From a virus, in the IMG/VR virus record IMGVR_UViG_3300046804_003128, positions 1 to 25,372 of that record: a DNA stretch of 25,372 nucleotides; one strand, written 5' to 3'. The notes beneath the pieces were generated by a model. It was not told the origin of the DNA. It did no database searches and saw only the letters and a list, made by a program, of their open reading frames with translations. Shown here one piece after another: positions 5,543 through 13,070 of this stretch (positions within the stretch are counted from its first letter, which is position 1; every line of letters starts with the position of its first letter). A program made the position numbers and the translations under genes.

Positions 5543-7254
5543 GCTGCAATCCTACTGAAATTTTTATGTTTTTCAAACTTAAGTACATTAGCAAATTTAT
5601 CATACAGTGTATCAACTTTATGACTAATGATAAACGTATTTGTATCTTGAGTCAACGTGCTAATGATCTTTAGGAACTCATCAGTGCCATTACTATCCAA
5701 CGAACCGTCGAGGACTTCATCCATAATAAGTAGATTAGTGCTAGCACTATTCCTAAGCTTAGCAATCGCTCTCCAAGTAAACAATACAGAGAGGTTGATA
5801 CGCATCTTTTCTCCTTCTGAGAATGACGCGTAGCTGAACTCGTCTCTGAATCTTGACTTGATTGTTTCATTAAAGTTTTCATCTAACTCAAAGTTGACAA
5901 AGAAATCCATAGCAGCTAGATATTTGTTAATCAACTTGTTAATTACTGGTATGTATTGTTTGATAATTCTTGCTTTGATACCATTGTCTTTAAGAATGAT
6001 GGATGCAACCCCAAACGCATCTCTATCTTTAAGAAGATCAGTCTTCTCGATAGTATACTTTTCAAGTAACTCTTCAAGTTCCTTCATCTTGTCATCATTG
6101 ATAACAAGCTCATCAGATTTATCCTGAAGTTCTTTTATCTCCTTAGCAACTTTCTTACATTGCTGAACAAGACCTGTAATAGAATTACTTCTTGTTATCT
6201 TGTCTATATTTAAAGATGATATTTGAGATGATACATCAGCAATGTATTGTATTTTATCATGGATGATATTGATTTCTTCTTTGAGTTTTTCAATACCTTC
6301 TTGGGTTTCTTGTATTTGTAGCTGCTTTGTATCAACAGTCTCGCATTTAAATTCAGTATCAATTGCCTGCTTGCATGTAGGGCAGTTATCATGTGAAGTA
6401 AAGAACTCGATGTCATTCTGGAGTTTGGTAATTTTGTCTCCCAGTTGTACTTCCAACTTTTGTAGATTTTTTTGTTTCTTACTAACTTGTTCTTGATCCT
6501 CAATGGAGGCTTTGAGTGATAAAATTTCAACGTCGATTCTTTCAATAGCATCTTTTTCTCTTTCAATGAAATCTGTATACTCTTTCAAATCCTTCTTGAG
6601 TTTCTCTATCTGCTCTTCGCTATTCTTTTGCATTGCAACAATATGTTCATGTTGCATCTTGATCTTCTCAGAAGTTAAGTCATACTGGTATTCTATTTCC
6701 ATAATCTTATTAGTGTTGACACTAATCTTTTCTTTGAGAAGACTATTCATAGTAGAGAAGATTTGTATGTCAAGGAGATCCTCAATCACATCTCGTCTGT
6801 TTTGCGCTGATAGCTGCATGAATGGAACAAACGAAGCTGACCCGAGTACTACTACTTGACAAAACGATTTATGGTTAAGCTTCAGTATCTGCTTTTCCAA
6901 AACTTCTTGATAATCTTTAGTCTCTGCATCCTGATTAATTAAATTGTTATTCATATATACTTCAAACACAGATGGTTTGAGACCACGAACAACTTTATAC
7001 TTGTTACTACCAATATCAAATTCAATCTCTACAACAAGATCTTTCTTGTTGATAGAATTAAGTAGTTGTGGTTTGTTAACCTTACGAAAAGGTTTGTTGT
7101 ACAAAACAAAAGAAAGAGCATCAAGCATAGTTGACTTGCCTGCTCCATTCTCACCAACTATCAACGTTGTATTATTCTTACTGAAATCAATTTCTGTGAA
7201 TGAATTACCAGTAGATAGAAAGTTCTTCCAACGAATTTTTTTAAAGAATATCAT
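5539..7254 (-). CDS. 46: Recombination endonuclease subunit gp46 (SbcC/Rad50-like)
   Basis: ATPase partner of gp47 (Mre11/Rad50-type complex). It processes double-strand ends for recombination-dependent replication and takes part in host DNA breakdown in T4. Seen: Walker A GENGAGKST at 34-42; long coiled coils at about 180-285 and 305-410; zinc hook C291-P-T-C294 at the coiled-coil apex; ABC signature FSEGEKMRINLS at 478-489; Walker B LLIMDEVLD at about 508-516 followed by a D-loop; and His545 in the switch region. At 571 aa it is close to T4 gp46 (560). It overlaps a small upstream gene by four bases. All key residues are intact. Confidence 0.96.
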   Translation of the reverse strand: MIFFKKIRWKNFLSTGNSFTEIDFSKNNTTLIVGENGAGKSTMLDALSFVLYNKPFRKVNKPQLLNSINKKDLVVEIEFDIGSNKYKVVRGLKPSVFEVYMNNNLINQDAETKDYQEVLEKQILKLNHKSFCQVVVLGSASFVPFMQLSAQNRRDVIEDLLDIQIFSTMNSLLKEKISVNTNKIMEIEYQYDLTSEKIKMQHEHIVAMQKNSEEQIEKLKKDLKEYTDFIEREKDAIERIDVEILSLKASIEDQEQVSKKQKNLQKLEVQLGDKITKLQNDIEFFTSHDNCPTCKQAIDTEFKCETVDTKQLQIQETQEGIEKLKEEINIIHDKIQYIADVSSQISSLNIDKITRSNSITGLVQQCKKVAKEIKELQDKSDELVINDDKMKELEELLEKYTIEKTDLLKDRDAFGVASIILKDNGIKARIIKQYIPVINKLINKYLAAMDFFVNFELDENFNETIKSRFRDEFSYASFSEGEKMRINLSVLFTWRAIAKLRNSASTNLLIMDEVLDGSLDSNGTDEFLKIISTLTQDTNTFIISHKVDTLYDKFANVLKFEKHKNFSRIAA

Positions 7255-7577
7255 TTACTAAACAACACCAATATAATAAAGAAGAATATTATAGTATAGA
7301 AGAATTCAGAAAAGCTCAACGATTTTCCTTTACGGAATCGAAACTTTTTCTGTCTCTTAGTACCACCCCAGGTCTGCGTTTCTCTTTTAGTCATACCACC
7401 CATTGTTATAGTTGTGGTACGTCTTGTCTTGCCATTAGGAAGAAGTGATGTGGTTATTCTATTGCCTTTAGTACCCATAGAGTATGATCTAGTAGTACCT
7501 TTAGAAGAATTATAAGTCGTAGTAGTATTACCACTCCTAGTTCTTCTAACCCAACCTCCTGTACCTTTCTTACCCAT
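7251..7577 (-). CDS. Low-complexity basic protein with C-terminal membrane segment, 108 aa
   Basis: About 80 residues rich in Gly, Thr, Ser, Arg and Lys (for example RSGNTTTTYNSSKGTTRSYS and repeated TTT, GTK, RRTTT) precede a basic patch KKFRFRKGKS and a hydrophobic tail (FYTIIFFFIILVLFSK). This layout suggests a tail-anchored inner-membrane protein with a flexible, nucleic-acid-binding or surface-exposed N-terminal part. No family recognised. It is inserted between the 77-aa linker and gp46 with stop-start overlaps on both sides (TAATG, ATGA), so it is co-translated with the recombination genes. Confidence 0.7.
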   Translation of the reverse strand: MGKKGTGGWVRRTRSGNTTTTYNSSKGTTRSYSMGTKGNRITTSLLPNGKTRRTTTITMGGMTKRETQTWGGTKRQKKFRFRKGKSLSFSEFFYTIIFFFIILVLFSK

Positions 7578-7810
7578 TATGCAGTTTTCTTTACACCAAT
7601 CATTTCAACTTCTGCATCAGTTTCAATCCATAGCTTAGCACCACAAGGTCTAGGCTTATCTGGACGATATACCATACGAGATGGTCCTTTAATATCTACT
7701 TCCATGCAATATGTAACAACACCCTTTTCTTCAACACGAACTACTGGTTCTTGTTCCCCACGTTTAGCATTTTTTTGTATGATGTTACGATTGATATGTA
7801 TAATCTTCAT
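7577..7810 (-). CDS. Conserved small protein between gp47 and gp46, 77 aa
   Basis: A small beta-rich protein starting MKIIHINRNIIQKNAKRG, followed by a segment with VVTYCMEVDIKG, a conserved-looking RMVYRPDKPRPCGAKLWIET, and ending EMIGVKKTA. A protein of this type in the gp47-gp46 gap is, as far as I recall, a constant feature of marine T4-like phages, but no function is known to me. The start overlaps the gp47 stop (ATGA). Co-translation with gp47 and gp46 suggests an accessory role in the nuclease complex, which is inference. Confidence 0.8.
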   Translation of the reverse strand: MKIIHINRNIIQKNAKRGEQEPVVRVEEKGVVTYCMEVDIKGPSRMVYRPDKPRPCGAKLWIETDAEVEMIGVKKTA

Positions 7811-8916
7811 ATAATATCATGAGCCTCGATATAAAGATTCTGAATAATATTTTCTACTCTCTTCTTATCAGTATTGATACCCATTGTAGAAATATATTTA
7901 CGTACAATACTCATTGTATCTTCTGCTTCATTGACAATGTCAGAGTCTTCTTCCAAATCTAAATGGAAATGATCTTCCACAACTTGAAGATCTGCTGCTC
8001 CAGACTTTTCTAGTCTTTCGATAACAAGATCAAACCAGTATGGATTTGTTTTGTTCTTAATAACAATCTTAACATAACAATCTTTATATTGTTCTGCATC
8101 AAACACCAACACTTCATCCATGTTCTTGTTTAGATCATCATAAAAAAACTTATGGAAGATTTGATTGGGGTTAGCAATAAACTCTAACGATCTTGTTTCT
8201 GTGTCGAGGATATGAAACCCTTTAGCATCAGCATAATCACTCCATATGTACTGGCAAGGAGTGCCCAGATAATGGATATTACCCCTATTGGAACGAGTAT
8301 GATAATGCCCACTAAGTACGAGATCGAATTTATCAAAGATCTTAGGATCGTCACCATGATCACTTACGTGTCCTCTATACATTTCATAACCAGCTAACTC
8401 TAGATGTCCTAATGCAATTGGTGCTGTAGTTTCTTCAATTGCTTTAAGTGTCTCAGCTCTATTAGTATCACATATCCATGGCATAACAAATAATTTTGCA
8501 TATGTGATATTACCCATTGTAGGACCTGGAGTTGTGGAAATATGTTTAAGAATTAATTCACCAGGTGCTTCATCATAAATTGTAACATTATTAAATTTAC
8601 CATCTACCAGTTCTCTTAGACTATTAATAGAATTGGTATTTTTATAATATGTATCATGGTTACCAGCAATGATAAAAGTATCAATGTCTCGTTGCTGTAA
8701 TGGTTTTAAAAAGTCTTCTCGTAGACGTCTGGCTGTTACGTAGTTAATATACTTGCGGCGATCAACAAGATCCCCAAGATGAATAACAGTAGAAATGCCA
8801 TCTCTATCGAGTGTAGGGAAGAAAACTTCATCTAAAAACTTCTTCATTTGGTTATGCATAATTGGAGAGTCATTTCTGACTCCCCAATGCGTATCAGTTA
8901 TTAATGCTATCTTCAC
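7807..8916 (-). CDS. 47: Recombination endonuclease subunit gp47 (SbcD/Mre11-like)
   Basis: Metallophosphoesterase nuclease that works with gp46 on double-strand ends. The five phosphodiesterase motifs are visible: D8-T-H10 in ITDTHWG, GDLVDRR with Asp49, GNHDTY at 85-90, His171 in LGHLELAGYEM, and GHYHTR with His204 and His206. At 369 aa it is slightly longer than T4 gp47 (339). The start codon is GTG at 8916, overlapping the stop of the 72-aa gene upstream; the N-terminus MKIALITDTHWG fits the family exactly, so no other start is needed. The C-terminal third (about 270-369) is acidic and would carry the gp46-binding region. Confidence 0.95.
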   Translation of the reverse strand: MKIALITDTHWGVRNDSPIMHNQMKKFLDEVFFPTLDRDGISTVIHLGDLVDRRKYINYVTARRLREDFLKPLQQRDIDTFIIAGNHDTYYKNTNSINSLRELVDGKFNNVTIYDEAPGELILKHISTTPGPTMGNITYAKLFVMPWICDTNRAETLKAIEETTAPIALGHLELAGYEMYRGHVSDHGDDPKIFDKFDLVLSGHYHTRSNRGNIHYLGTPCQYIWSDYADAKGFHILDTETRSLEFIANPNQIFHKFFYDDLNKNMDEVLVFDAEQYKDCYVKIVIKNKTNPYWFDLVIERLEKSGAADLQVVEDHFHLDLEEDSDIVNEAEDTMSIVRKYISTMGINTDKKRVENIIQNLYIEAHDII

Positions 8917-9131
8917 TTAGTAGCCTCTACATTTCTGCTACCACGTCCACGTTTATATATGTTAGTATTAGCTTCCATATTATGCTTACGTATAGCTTGA
9001 TCACAAAAGTCACGAATAGCTTCTAGTCTAATAATGTAATTAAGACGTAGATTGTCTTGTTTAGTTACAGACAAACCTTGTGCGCAATCAATAACAACTT
9101 GTGGTATGAGATGTAATTTTTCATTCTTCAT
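8913..9131 (-). CDS. Hypothetical protein, 72 aa, between gp55 and gp47
   Basis: Not recognised. A small helical protein with a basic C-terminus (NIYKRGRGSRNVEATK). ATG 9131 has GGAG seven bases upstream, inside the end of the gp55 gene. Its stop overlaps the GTG start of gp47. The Cys and Gln content is low and no metal or nucleotide motif is seen. Tight overlaps on both sides indicate that it belongs to the replication-recombination operon and may help set the expression of gp47 through translational coupling. Confidence 0.7.
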   Translation of the reverse strand: MKNEKLHLIPQVVIDCAQGLSVTKQDNLRLNYIIRLEAIRDFCDQAIRKHNMEANTNIYKRGRGSRNVEATK

Positions 9132-9675
9132 AGAACTTCTCCACTCCTTGGCGTCTCGACTTACTCTTCTTTTGTTTTTCTAGTTGTTTTTTATCGTAAG
9201 ACTCTACAAGCCCCTTCATATACTCATTGTCAAGATTAACTGTCACAGACTTGTCTTCATCAAATGCTTGTTCTGCTAACATACCCTCAAAGTAAAAATT
9301 TTCCAACGTTTTTTGTTTAATGTACAAATGTTTTTTCTCTTTATCAATTCGTCTAATAAAAGCAAACCAAATAATTTGTGTAAAGTAAGCAAATGGATTG
9401 TCGGACTTTTCTGGATCAAAATTGTTTAAATAATTAATACAATTTTCCAACCCATCAGATATCATTTCATCTCTGTATGTGTAACTAATAAAGTTTGGCT
9501 TTAGTGACAAACGTGTGGCAATCTTATAAAGACATTCACCTATGTAGGAAGGTATTCGAGGATCTTCCTTTCCTTCAGCTCGTGCTGCAGTGACAGCCTG
9601 CTTGTGATGTAAAAGTGCTGTATAGAATTTTTTGTTGTCGATGTAATGCTTACTGTTTTTTGCTGCAGCTGCCAT
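9121..9675 (-). CDS. 55: Late-transcription sigma factor gp55
   Basis: Directs host RNA polymerase to late promoters (TATAAATA) together with the sliding clamp. Length 184 aa (T4 gp55 is 185). The central part aligns well with T4 gp55: YTYRDEMISDGLENCINYLNNFDPEK, then NPFAYFTQIIWFAFIRRIDKEKK, corresponding to the conserved sigma region 2-type helices that bind polymerase and melt the promoter. The C-terminal part (about 130-184) is charged and ends GVEKFYEE; a clamp-binding hydrophobic-acidic tail like that of T4 (SLDFLYE) is only faintly present. The TATAAATA boxes before the head genes in this window are consistent targets. Confidence 0.93.
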   Translation of the reverse strand: MAAAAKNSKHYIDNKKFYTALLHHKQAVTAARAEGKEDPRIPSYIGECLYKIATRLSLKPNFISYTYRDEMISDGLENCINYLNNFDPEKSDNPFAYFTQIIWFAFIRRIDKEKKHLYIKQKTLENFYFEGMLAEQAFDEDKSVTVNLDNEYMKGLVESYDKKQLEKQKKSKSRRQGVEKFYEE

Positions 9676-9720
9676 GGTATACCTATTTAAAATTTAAATT
9701 ATTGTATGATAAAATGTAAA

Positions 9721-10053
9721 TTAATGCAAGTGTTTTGGTTTAATAACCACTTCTTGCTTTTTAGATTCGGAAGGTTTTTTGAAAGTAACCTTACTGTCCT
9801 TCATCTCAGAGGCAATCCCTTTGTAGAATTCCTTGACTTCATCTTCTACTGCTGCAACACAAATAACGTTATTTTTGTTGAATGCAACTAAACCACCTTT
9901 TGCAAATGGAGCAAACGGAATAGTAATTAAGTATGACTCTTCGTTGTAGAGCATTACAGGATACTGTACGTTGATATATTCTTCGTCTTCTTTAATAACG
10001 GTACCAATGATAGGTTGACAACCTGGTACTGTAAGGAGAATAATTTTTTCCAT
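9721..10053 (-). CDS. Sm/Hfq-like fold protein, 110 aa
   Basis: Starts one base after the uvsW stop, with GGAG six bases upstream of ATG 10053. Residues about 1-75 look like five short beta strands (MEKIILLTVPG, IIGTVIKEDEEYINVQYPVML, LITIPFAPFA, GLVAFNKNNVICVAAVEDEV), and the tail is helical and Lys-rich. A small Sm-like protein of this type next to uvsW is known from cyanophage-type genomes, and one such protein has a solved Sm-like structure. RNA binding is the natural expectation for the fold but is not shown here. The C-terminal KPSESKKQEVVIKPKHLH could contact nucleic acid. Confidence 0.7.
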   Translation of the reverse strand: MEKIILLTVPGCQPIIGTVIKEDEEYINVQYPVMLYNEESYLITIPFAPFAKGGLVAFNKNNVICVAAVEDEVKEFYKGIASEMKDSKVTFKKPSESKKQEVVIKPKHLH

Positions 10054-11511
10054 TTAGATCTCCGTATTGAAGATTTTGAATTCAAAACCTTCACTGCTAT
10101 AGATATTTATCCTCTCCATAAAATGTTGCAGAGTAAAGTTAGTATGAGTACCAACTCTCATATCATCAGCAATATCATATAAAGTCATCGTATCTTTGCT
10201 ATCACCTTTTCTCAGTCCGCGGCCAATGGACTGAAGAATTCTAACACGAGACTTAGAAGGACTAGCAAGAACAACACTGTGTAGATTACGAATGTTGATG
10301 CCAGTTGAAAAGGTGCCATAGCTTGCCACAATAATAGCATTGGATTCTGTTTCGACAATTCCTCTAATTCTTTCTCTGTCATCGCCTTCCACTCCTCCGT
10401 AGACAAAAAATATCTTACGATCTGGGGTTTTAACTTTCATCATATCATATAATACTTTACCGTGCTTGTCAACAAATTGAAACAACACAAGAGTATTACC
10501 ATCCAATGATAAAGTTAGATTACGTATAAACTTATTTCTTTTTTCATGTCTTACAATAAAATCTATTTCATCGTGATATGTAAATTTTCTAGATAGCTTT
10601 CTTGTATCTTTATCATGCTGAAGTACGAGAGCTTTAATTTTTAACTCAGCAATGTGACCTTGATTCATTAGTTCAGTAGAAGTGGTAACCTGTTTGACTG
10701 AACCAAACAATCCTTCAAGAGTTATTCTATTAGTAAGAGAACCATCCAGCGTTCCTGTAAAACCAAAACGGTATTTACAATCAACTAGCTTTTCCATAAT
10801 AGATTTAAGAGAAGTAGCTTTGAATAAATGAACCTCATCTCCTATCACACATCCAAATTGCTTAAACCAATCCTTAGGCATTTTATAGATCGATTGCCAT
10901 GTAGATACAACTACAGGCGATGTAGTTACTTTATCAACACCTGCTGTAATAGAATGAATGTCGAGAGACTTACCTGCATACTCTTCAAAGTCTTTCTTCA
11001 TCTGAAGAACAAGAGATACAGTAGGAACGATAACCAACACTCTTTGTTTTCTAAGAATAGAAAGATAATAGCATGCAATCAGATAAATGATAAGAGATTT
11101 ACCAGAAGCAGTAGGTGATAAGAAGATTGCTCTATCAGATGTTATAGCTATATTGAAAGCAAGTCTTTGATAATCACGGGGAGATATTTTACTAAGATTT
11201 GAGATGTGTTGATCGAGCTCACTATCATCTAACAAATCACCAGACTGTAGTTGTGGATCGATCTCTATATCATAGTTGCGTACTGATGCAAACTCAGAAA
11301 TCTCCTTGACCAACCCTGCATACGTAAGGCCAGTCAAAGAGTTCAATAATCTAATCTTACCATCCCAGAATTTATTTTTGTATGCAGGTGAAAACTTTGC
11401 ACCTGGTACCATAAACGTTAGATGATCTGATAGTTCTTGTACAACAGAAGGTTCACTGTTTACTTTTAAGTATACTTCGTTAACCTTACTAAGAATTATT
11501 TTATCACGCAC
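10054..11511 (-). CDS. uvsW: UvsW recombination helicase
   Basis: SF2 helicase that unwinds R-loops and branched DNA, switching origin-dependent to recombination-dependent replication in T4. Seen: N-terminal DNA-binding domain ending FWDGKIRLLNSLTGLTYAGL; Q-motif-like SPRDYQRLA; Walker A SPTASGKS at 132-139; IVPTVSLVLQM; DEVH at 225-228; FTGTLDG; motif V ASYGTFSTGINIRNL; motif VI QSIGRGLRKGD. At 485 aa it matches T4 UvsW (about 500). The start codon is GTG 11511; it gives the full N-terminal domain known in T4, whereas the first ATG (residue 34) would remove part of it. The start overlaps the uvsY end by eight bases, consistent with coupling. Confidence 0.95.
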   Translation of the reverse strand: MRDKIILSKVNEVYLKVNSEPSVVQELSDHLTFMVPGAKFSPAYKNKFWDGKIRLLNSLTGLTYAGLVKEISEFASVRNYDIEIDPQLQSGDLLDDSELDQHISNLSKISPRDYQRLAFNIAITSDRAIFLSPTASGKSLIIYLIACYYLSILRKQRVLVIVPTVSLVLQMKKDFEEYAGKSLDIHSITAGVDKVTTSPVVVSTWQSIYKMPKDWFKQFGCVIGDEVHLFKATSLKSIMEKLVDCKYRFGFTGTLDGSLTNRITLEGLFGSVKQVTTSTELMNQGHIAELKIKALVLQHDKDTRKLSRKFTYHDEIDFIVRHEKRNKFIRNLTLSLDGNTLVLFQFVDKHGKVLYDMMKVKTPDRKIFFVYGGVEGDDRERIRGIVETESNAIIVASYGTFSTGINIRNLHSVVLASPSKSRVRILQSIGRGLRKGDSKDTMTLYDIADDMRVGTHTNFTLQHFMERINIYSSEGFEFKIFNTEI

Positions 11512-11938
11512 CTACTTTAAATTTCTCAAACTCAATTGCACTCTTAATAAGAAAACCTCTATTACTAACAGACTTGATAATAGATTCTAATGTATCTACT
11601 TTTTCATTCTGCATAGCAATCCTTAAGTTCATCTTGATAATATCTTGGTCAGCATCTATATGCATTGGGATGTCTGACTTAAGAACATTATATTGAAAAG
11701 GTTCCCAACCATTAGCTTTGAGATCCTCTTCAGGTAACACACCTCTATAGTAATCATGTTTGGTTTTAAGAAGCTCTCTTTTTTCTTCTTCTAGTTTACG
11801 AAGTAAGAGTCTTTCTTCTGAGTAGTGTCTAAGATACTTGCTGTGTAGTTTAGGTATCTTGAGAGCCTCTTCACCCAACTCAGTACGGTCGACATTACAG
11901 TCTGCCGACCACATATCCAAAATTTCATCAAGTTTCAT
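11504..11938 (-). CDS. uvsY: UvsY recombination mediator
   Basis: Loads the UvsX recombinase onto single-stranded DNA coated with gp32. At 144 aa it is close to T4 UvsY (137). The likeness lies in KYLRHYSEERLLLRKLEEEKRELLKTKHDYYRG (T4 has a similar helix followed by DYYSG), a middle part with DADQDIIKMNLRI, and the C-terminal SRGFLIKSAIEFEKF (T4 has SRGFAIKHI). Mostly helical and charged, as expected. It lies directly downstream of the tail-tube-like gene and is coupled to uvsW, the standard order in marine T4-like phages. Confidence 0.92.
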   Translation of the reverse strand: MKLDEILDMWSADCNVDRTELGEEALKIPKLHSKYLRHYSEERLLLRKLEEEKRELLKTKHDYYRGVLPEEDLKANGWEPFQYNVLKSDIPMHIDADQDIIKMNLRIAMQNEKVDTLESIIKSVSNRGFLIKSAIEFEKFKVGA

Positions 11939-11946
11939 AACAAAAA

Positions 11947-12468
11947 TTAGACTTTCTTCACATGGAATATTTTATATTTAAATGATACGGAAGCTGAAAT
12001 ATAATTAACATCAGTGTCTGATGTAGTAAAGTTAATTTGATCAATAGAGGTAGGAAACAAATCTTCAAACGTAACTTCAATGTTAGGAACCATATCACTA
12101 GTCATTATAGTTAATGTTGCATCAGATACTAATTGATTAGGCGTGCCCTTCTGAGCAGCCTTGAGGCCTTTATATTGATTGAAATTTTCAGGAAATCCAA
12201 TTGCAATTAACCAATTGTATATTTCAAAATATGTTGACATATCTTCGTCCATCTTGAACGTAAGATTGAAATCACCATAGTCTAACTTACTTCCAGGCAA
12301 GCTAACTACTTTAAATGGTGTTGGTAGTTCAACAGTATTTAACGATATCTGAGGTAGATTTACATCAGTTACAAAAAAGTTAAGGTTAGGTGCACGCTTA
12401 AGCTTGAACCTAAACCCTAACGGTGATAAGAAATTGATGTTTGCAGGTTGTTCGTTTATTTGAGCCAT
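11947..12468 (-). CDS. Tail-tube-fold protein (gp19-like; possibly the gp3-position protein)
   Basis: A structural tail protein of 173 aa. The pattern is that of the contractile-tail tube family: a beta-rich body with NINFLSPLGFRFKLKRAPNLNFFVTDVNLP at the N-terminus, GDFNLTFKMDEDMSTYFEIYNWLIAIGFP in the middle, and a late VNYISASVSFKYKIFHV strand. In marine T4-like phages the gene just before uvsY is usually called gp3 (tail completion/terminator), so this may be a tube terminator rather than the main tube subunit gp19. ATG 12468 has AAGGAGT. The late promoter CATAAATA (12494-12487) and a hairpin over the ribosome site lie immediately upstream (see findings). Confidence 0.8.
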   Translation of the reverse strand: MAQINEQPANINFLSPLGFRFKLKRAPNLNFFVTDVNLPQISLNTVELPTPFKVVSLPGSKLDYGDFNLTFKMDEDMSTYFEIYNWLIAIGFPENFNQYKGLKAAQKGTPNQLVSDATLTIMTSDMVPNIEVTFEDLFPTSIDQINFTTSDTDVNYISASVSFKYKIFHVKKV

Positions 12469-12470
12469 CT

Positions 12471-12490
12471 AATACTCCTTATTGAGTATT
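12471..12490 (-). promoter_or_regulatory. Hairpin covering the ribosome binding site of the tail-tube-like gene
   Basis: On the minus strand AATACTC, loop AATAAG, GAGTATT: a perfect 7-bp stem. The Shine-Dalgarno AAGGAG (12479-12474) is half in the loop and half in the 3' arm, so a transcript containing the whole stem would hide it. A transcript starting at the late promoter just upstream would lack the 5' arm. Confidence 0.6.
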
Positions 12491-12494
12491 TATG
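12487..12494 (-). promoter_or_regulatory. T4-type late promoter CATAAATA (7/8)
   Basis: CATAAATA on the minus strand differs from TATAAATA at the first base. It overlaps the stop codon of the preceding small gene and ends 18 bases before the start of the tail-tube-like gene. Starting about six bases on, the mRNA would have a leader of about 12-14 bases containing AAGGAG. Confidence 0.55.
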
Positions 12495-12663
12495 ACTCTT
12501 GATTTCGACGGTCCTTAATATCCCTAACTTCTCCGATAGCACCACGAATAGCATGAGACATTAGAACTACAAATGCAGCTATAGAGATCATCGTCATGAT
12601 GAATAATGAAACAATGAAGATTAAATCCTGGGGTGAGTAGCAAGCCTTGAGATCAGTAAGCAT
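12490..12663 (-). CDS. Small single-span membrane protein, 57 aa
   Basis: Starts at ATG 12663 with AGGA upstream; an in-frame TTG further up lies inside the preceding gene and is not needed. The product has a short polar N-terminus (MLTDLKACYSPQD), one long hydrophobic segment (LIFIVSLFIMTMISIAAFVVL) and a charged C-terminus (RDIKDRRNQES), consistent with a single-span inner-membrane protein, probably with its charged tail in the cytoplasm. Its stop codon lies within the late promoter of the next gene. Function unknown; small membrane proteins in early phage regions often act on superinfection or host membrane processes, but nothing here proves it. Confidence 0.75.
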   Translation of the reverse strand: MLTDLKACYSPQDLIFIVSLFIMTMISIAAFVVLMSHAIRGAIGEVRDIKDRRNQES

Positions 12664-12664
12664 A

Positions 12665-12856
12665 TTAGTCTTTCCTATTTTTAATTTGTGTAAGGCTACC
12701 AAAAAGAATAATGGAAGCGATCCATGTATAGAAGTTAAATGGAATGTTCAATACTGGAAACAAAGTGTTCAAAGCCCAGATGTTTAGAAAACCAGCAATT
12801 GCTAATAGCAAAACTATAAACAAAATGCCAGCAATTAGTTTTAGAAAGTCTTCCAT
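12665..12856 (-). CDS. Small two-span membrane protein, 63 aa
   Basis: ATG 12856 has GAGG six bases upstream; frame extension further up lies in the previous gene. Two hydrophobic segments are evident: LKLIAGILFIVLLLAIAGFL, then a short turn with NIWALNTLFPVLNIPFNFYTW, and WIASIILFGSL, ending in a basic tail KNRKD. The NTLFP...IPF...W pattern between spans recurs in tiny membrane proteins of many phages, as far as I remember; the function is not known. It sits between two other small genes with gaps of one base, in the early-type cluster. Confidence 0.75.
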   Translation of the reverse strand: MEDFLKLIAGILFIVLLLAIAGFLNIWALNTLFPVLNIPFNFYTWIASIILFGSLTQIKNRKD

Positions 12857-12857
12857 A

Positions 12858-13070
12858 TTAAACCTCTGATATAAGATACACTTCTTTATTGTTGTGCAAA
12901 AATACACCAACAACTTGATTGTCTACCATTAATACTTTTTGATCAACACCCATTTGCATCTTGATTGTTTTATTTTCTACTTCAAACATACCACGCTTAC
13001 AAACTAAAGTCTTGCCAACAAGATTAAAATCTGTGTAGTTGTTTTCGTTAAGTGGTAGCAGTACCTTCAT
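12858..13070 (-). CDS. Hypothetical protein, 70 aa
   Basis: Not recognised. A small beta-rich protein (MKVLLPLNENNYTDFNLVGKTLVCKRG, later VDNQVVGVFLHNNKEVYLISEV). The start at ATG 13070 overlaps the stop of the DUF1281-like gene (ATGA), with AGGAAAG upstream. Alternating hydrophobic residues suggest a small beta-barrel or SH3-like fold. No ligand or catalytic residues can be named. Confidence 0.7.
   Translation of the reverse strand: MKVLLPLNENNYTDFNLVGKTLVCKRGMFEVENKTIKMQMGVDQKVLMVDNQVVGVFLHNNKEVYLISEV

Noticed and set aside
9684-9691. TTTAAATA (7/8 late box) just before gp55
   Set aside because: It ends only eight bases before the start codon, so a transcript starting about six bases on would leave no ribosome site.
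10104-10111. GATAAATA late-like box inside the end of uvsW
   Set aside because: Single 7/8 match within coding sequence in an A/T-rich genome; it could serve the Sm-like gene but nothing else supports it.
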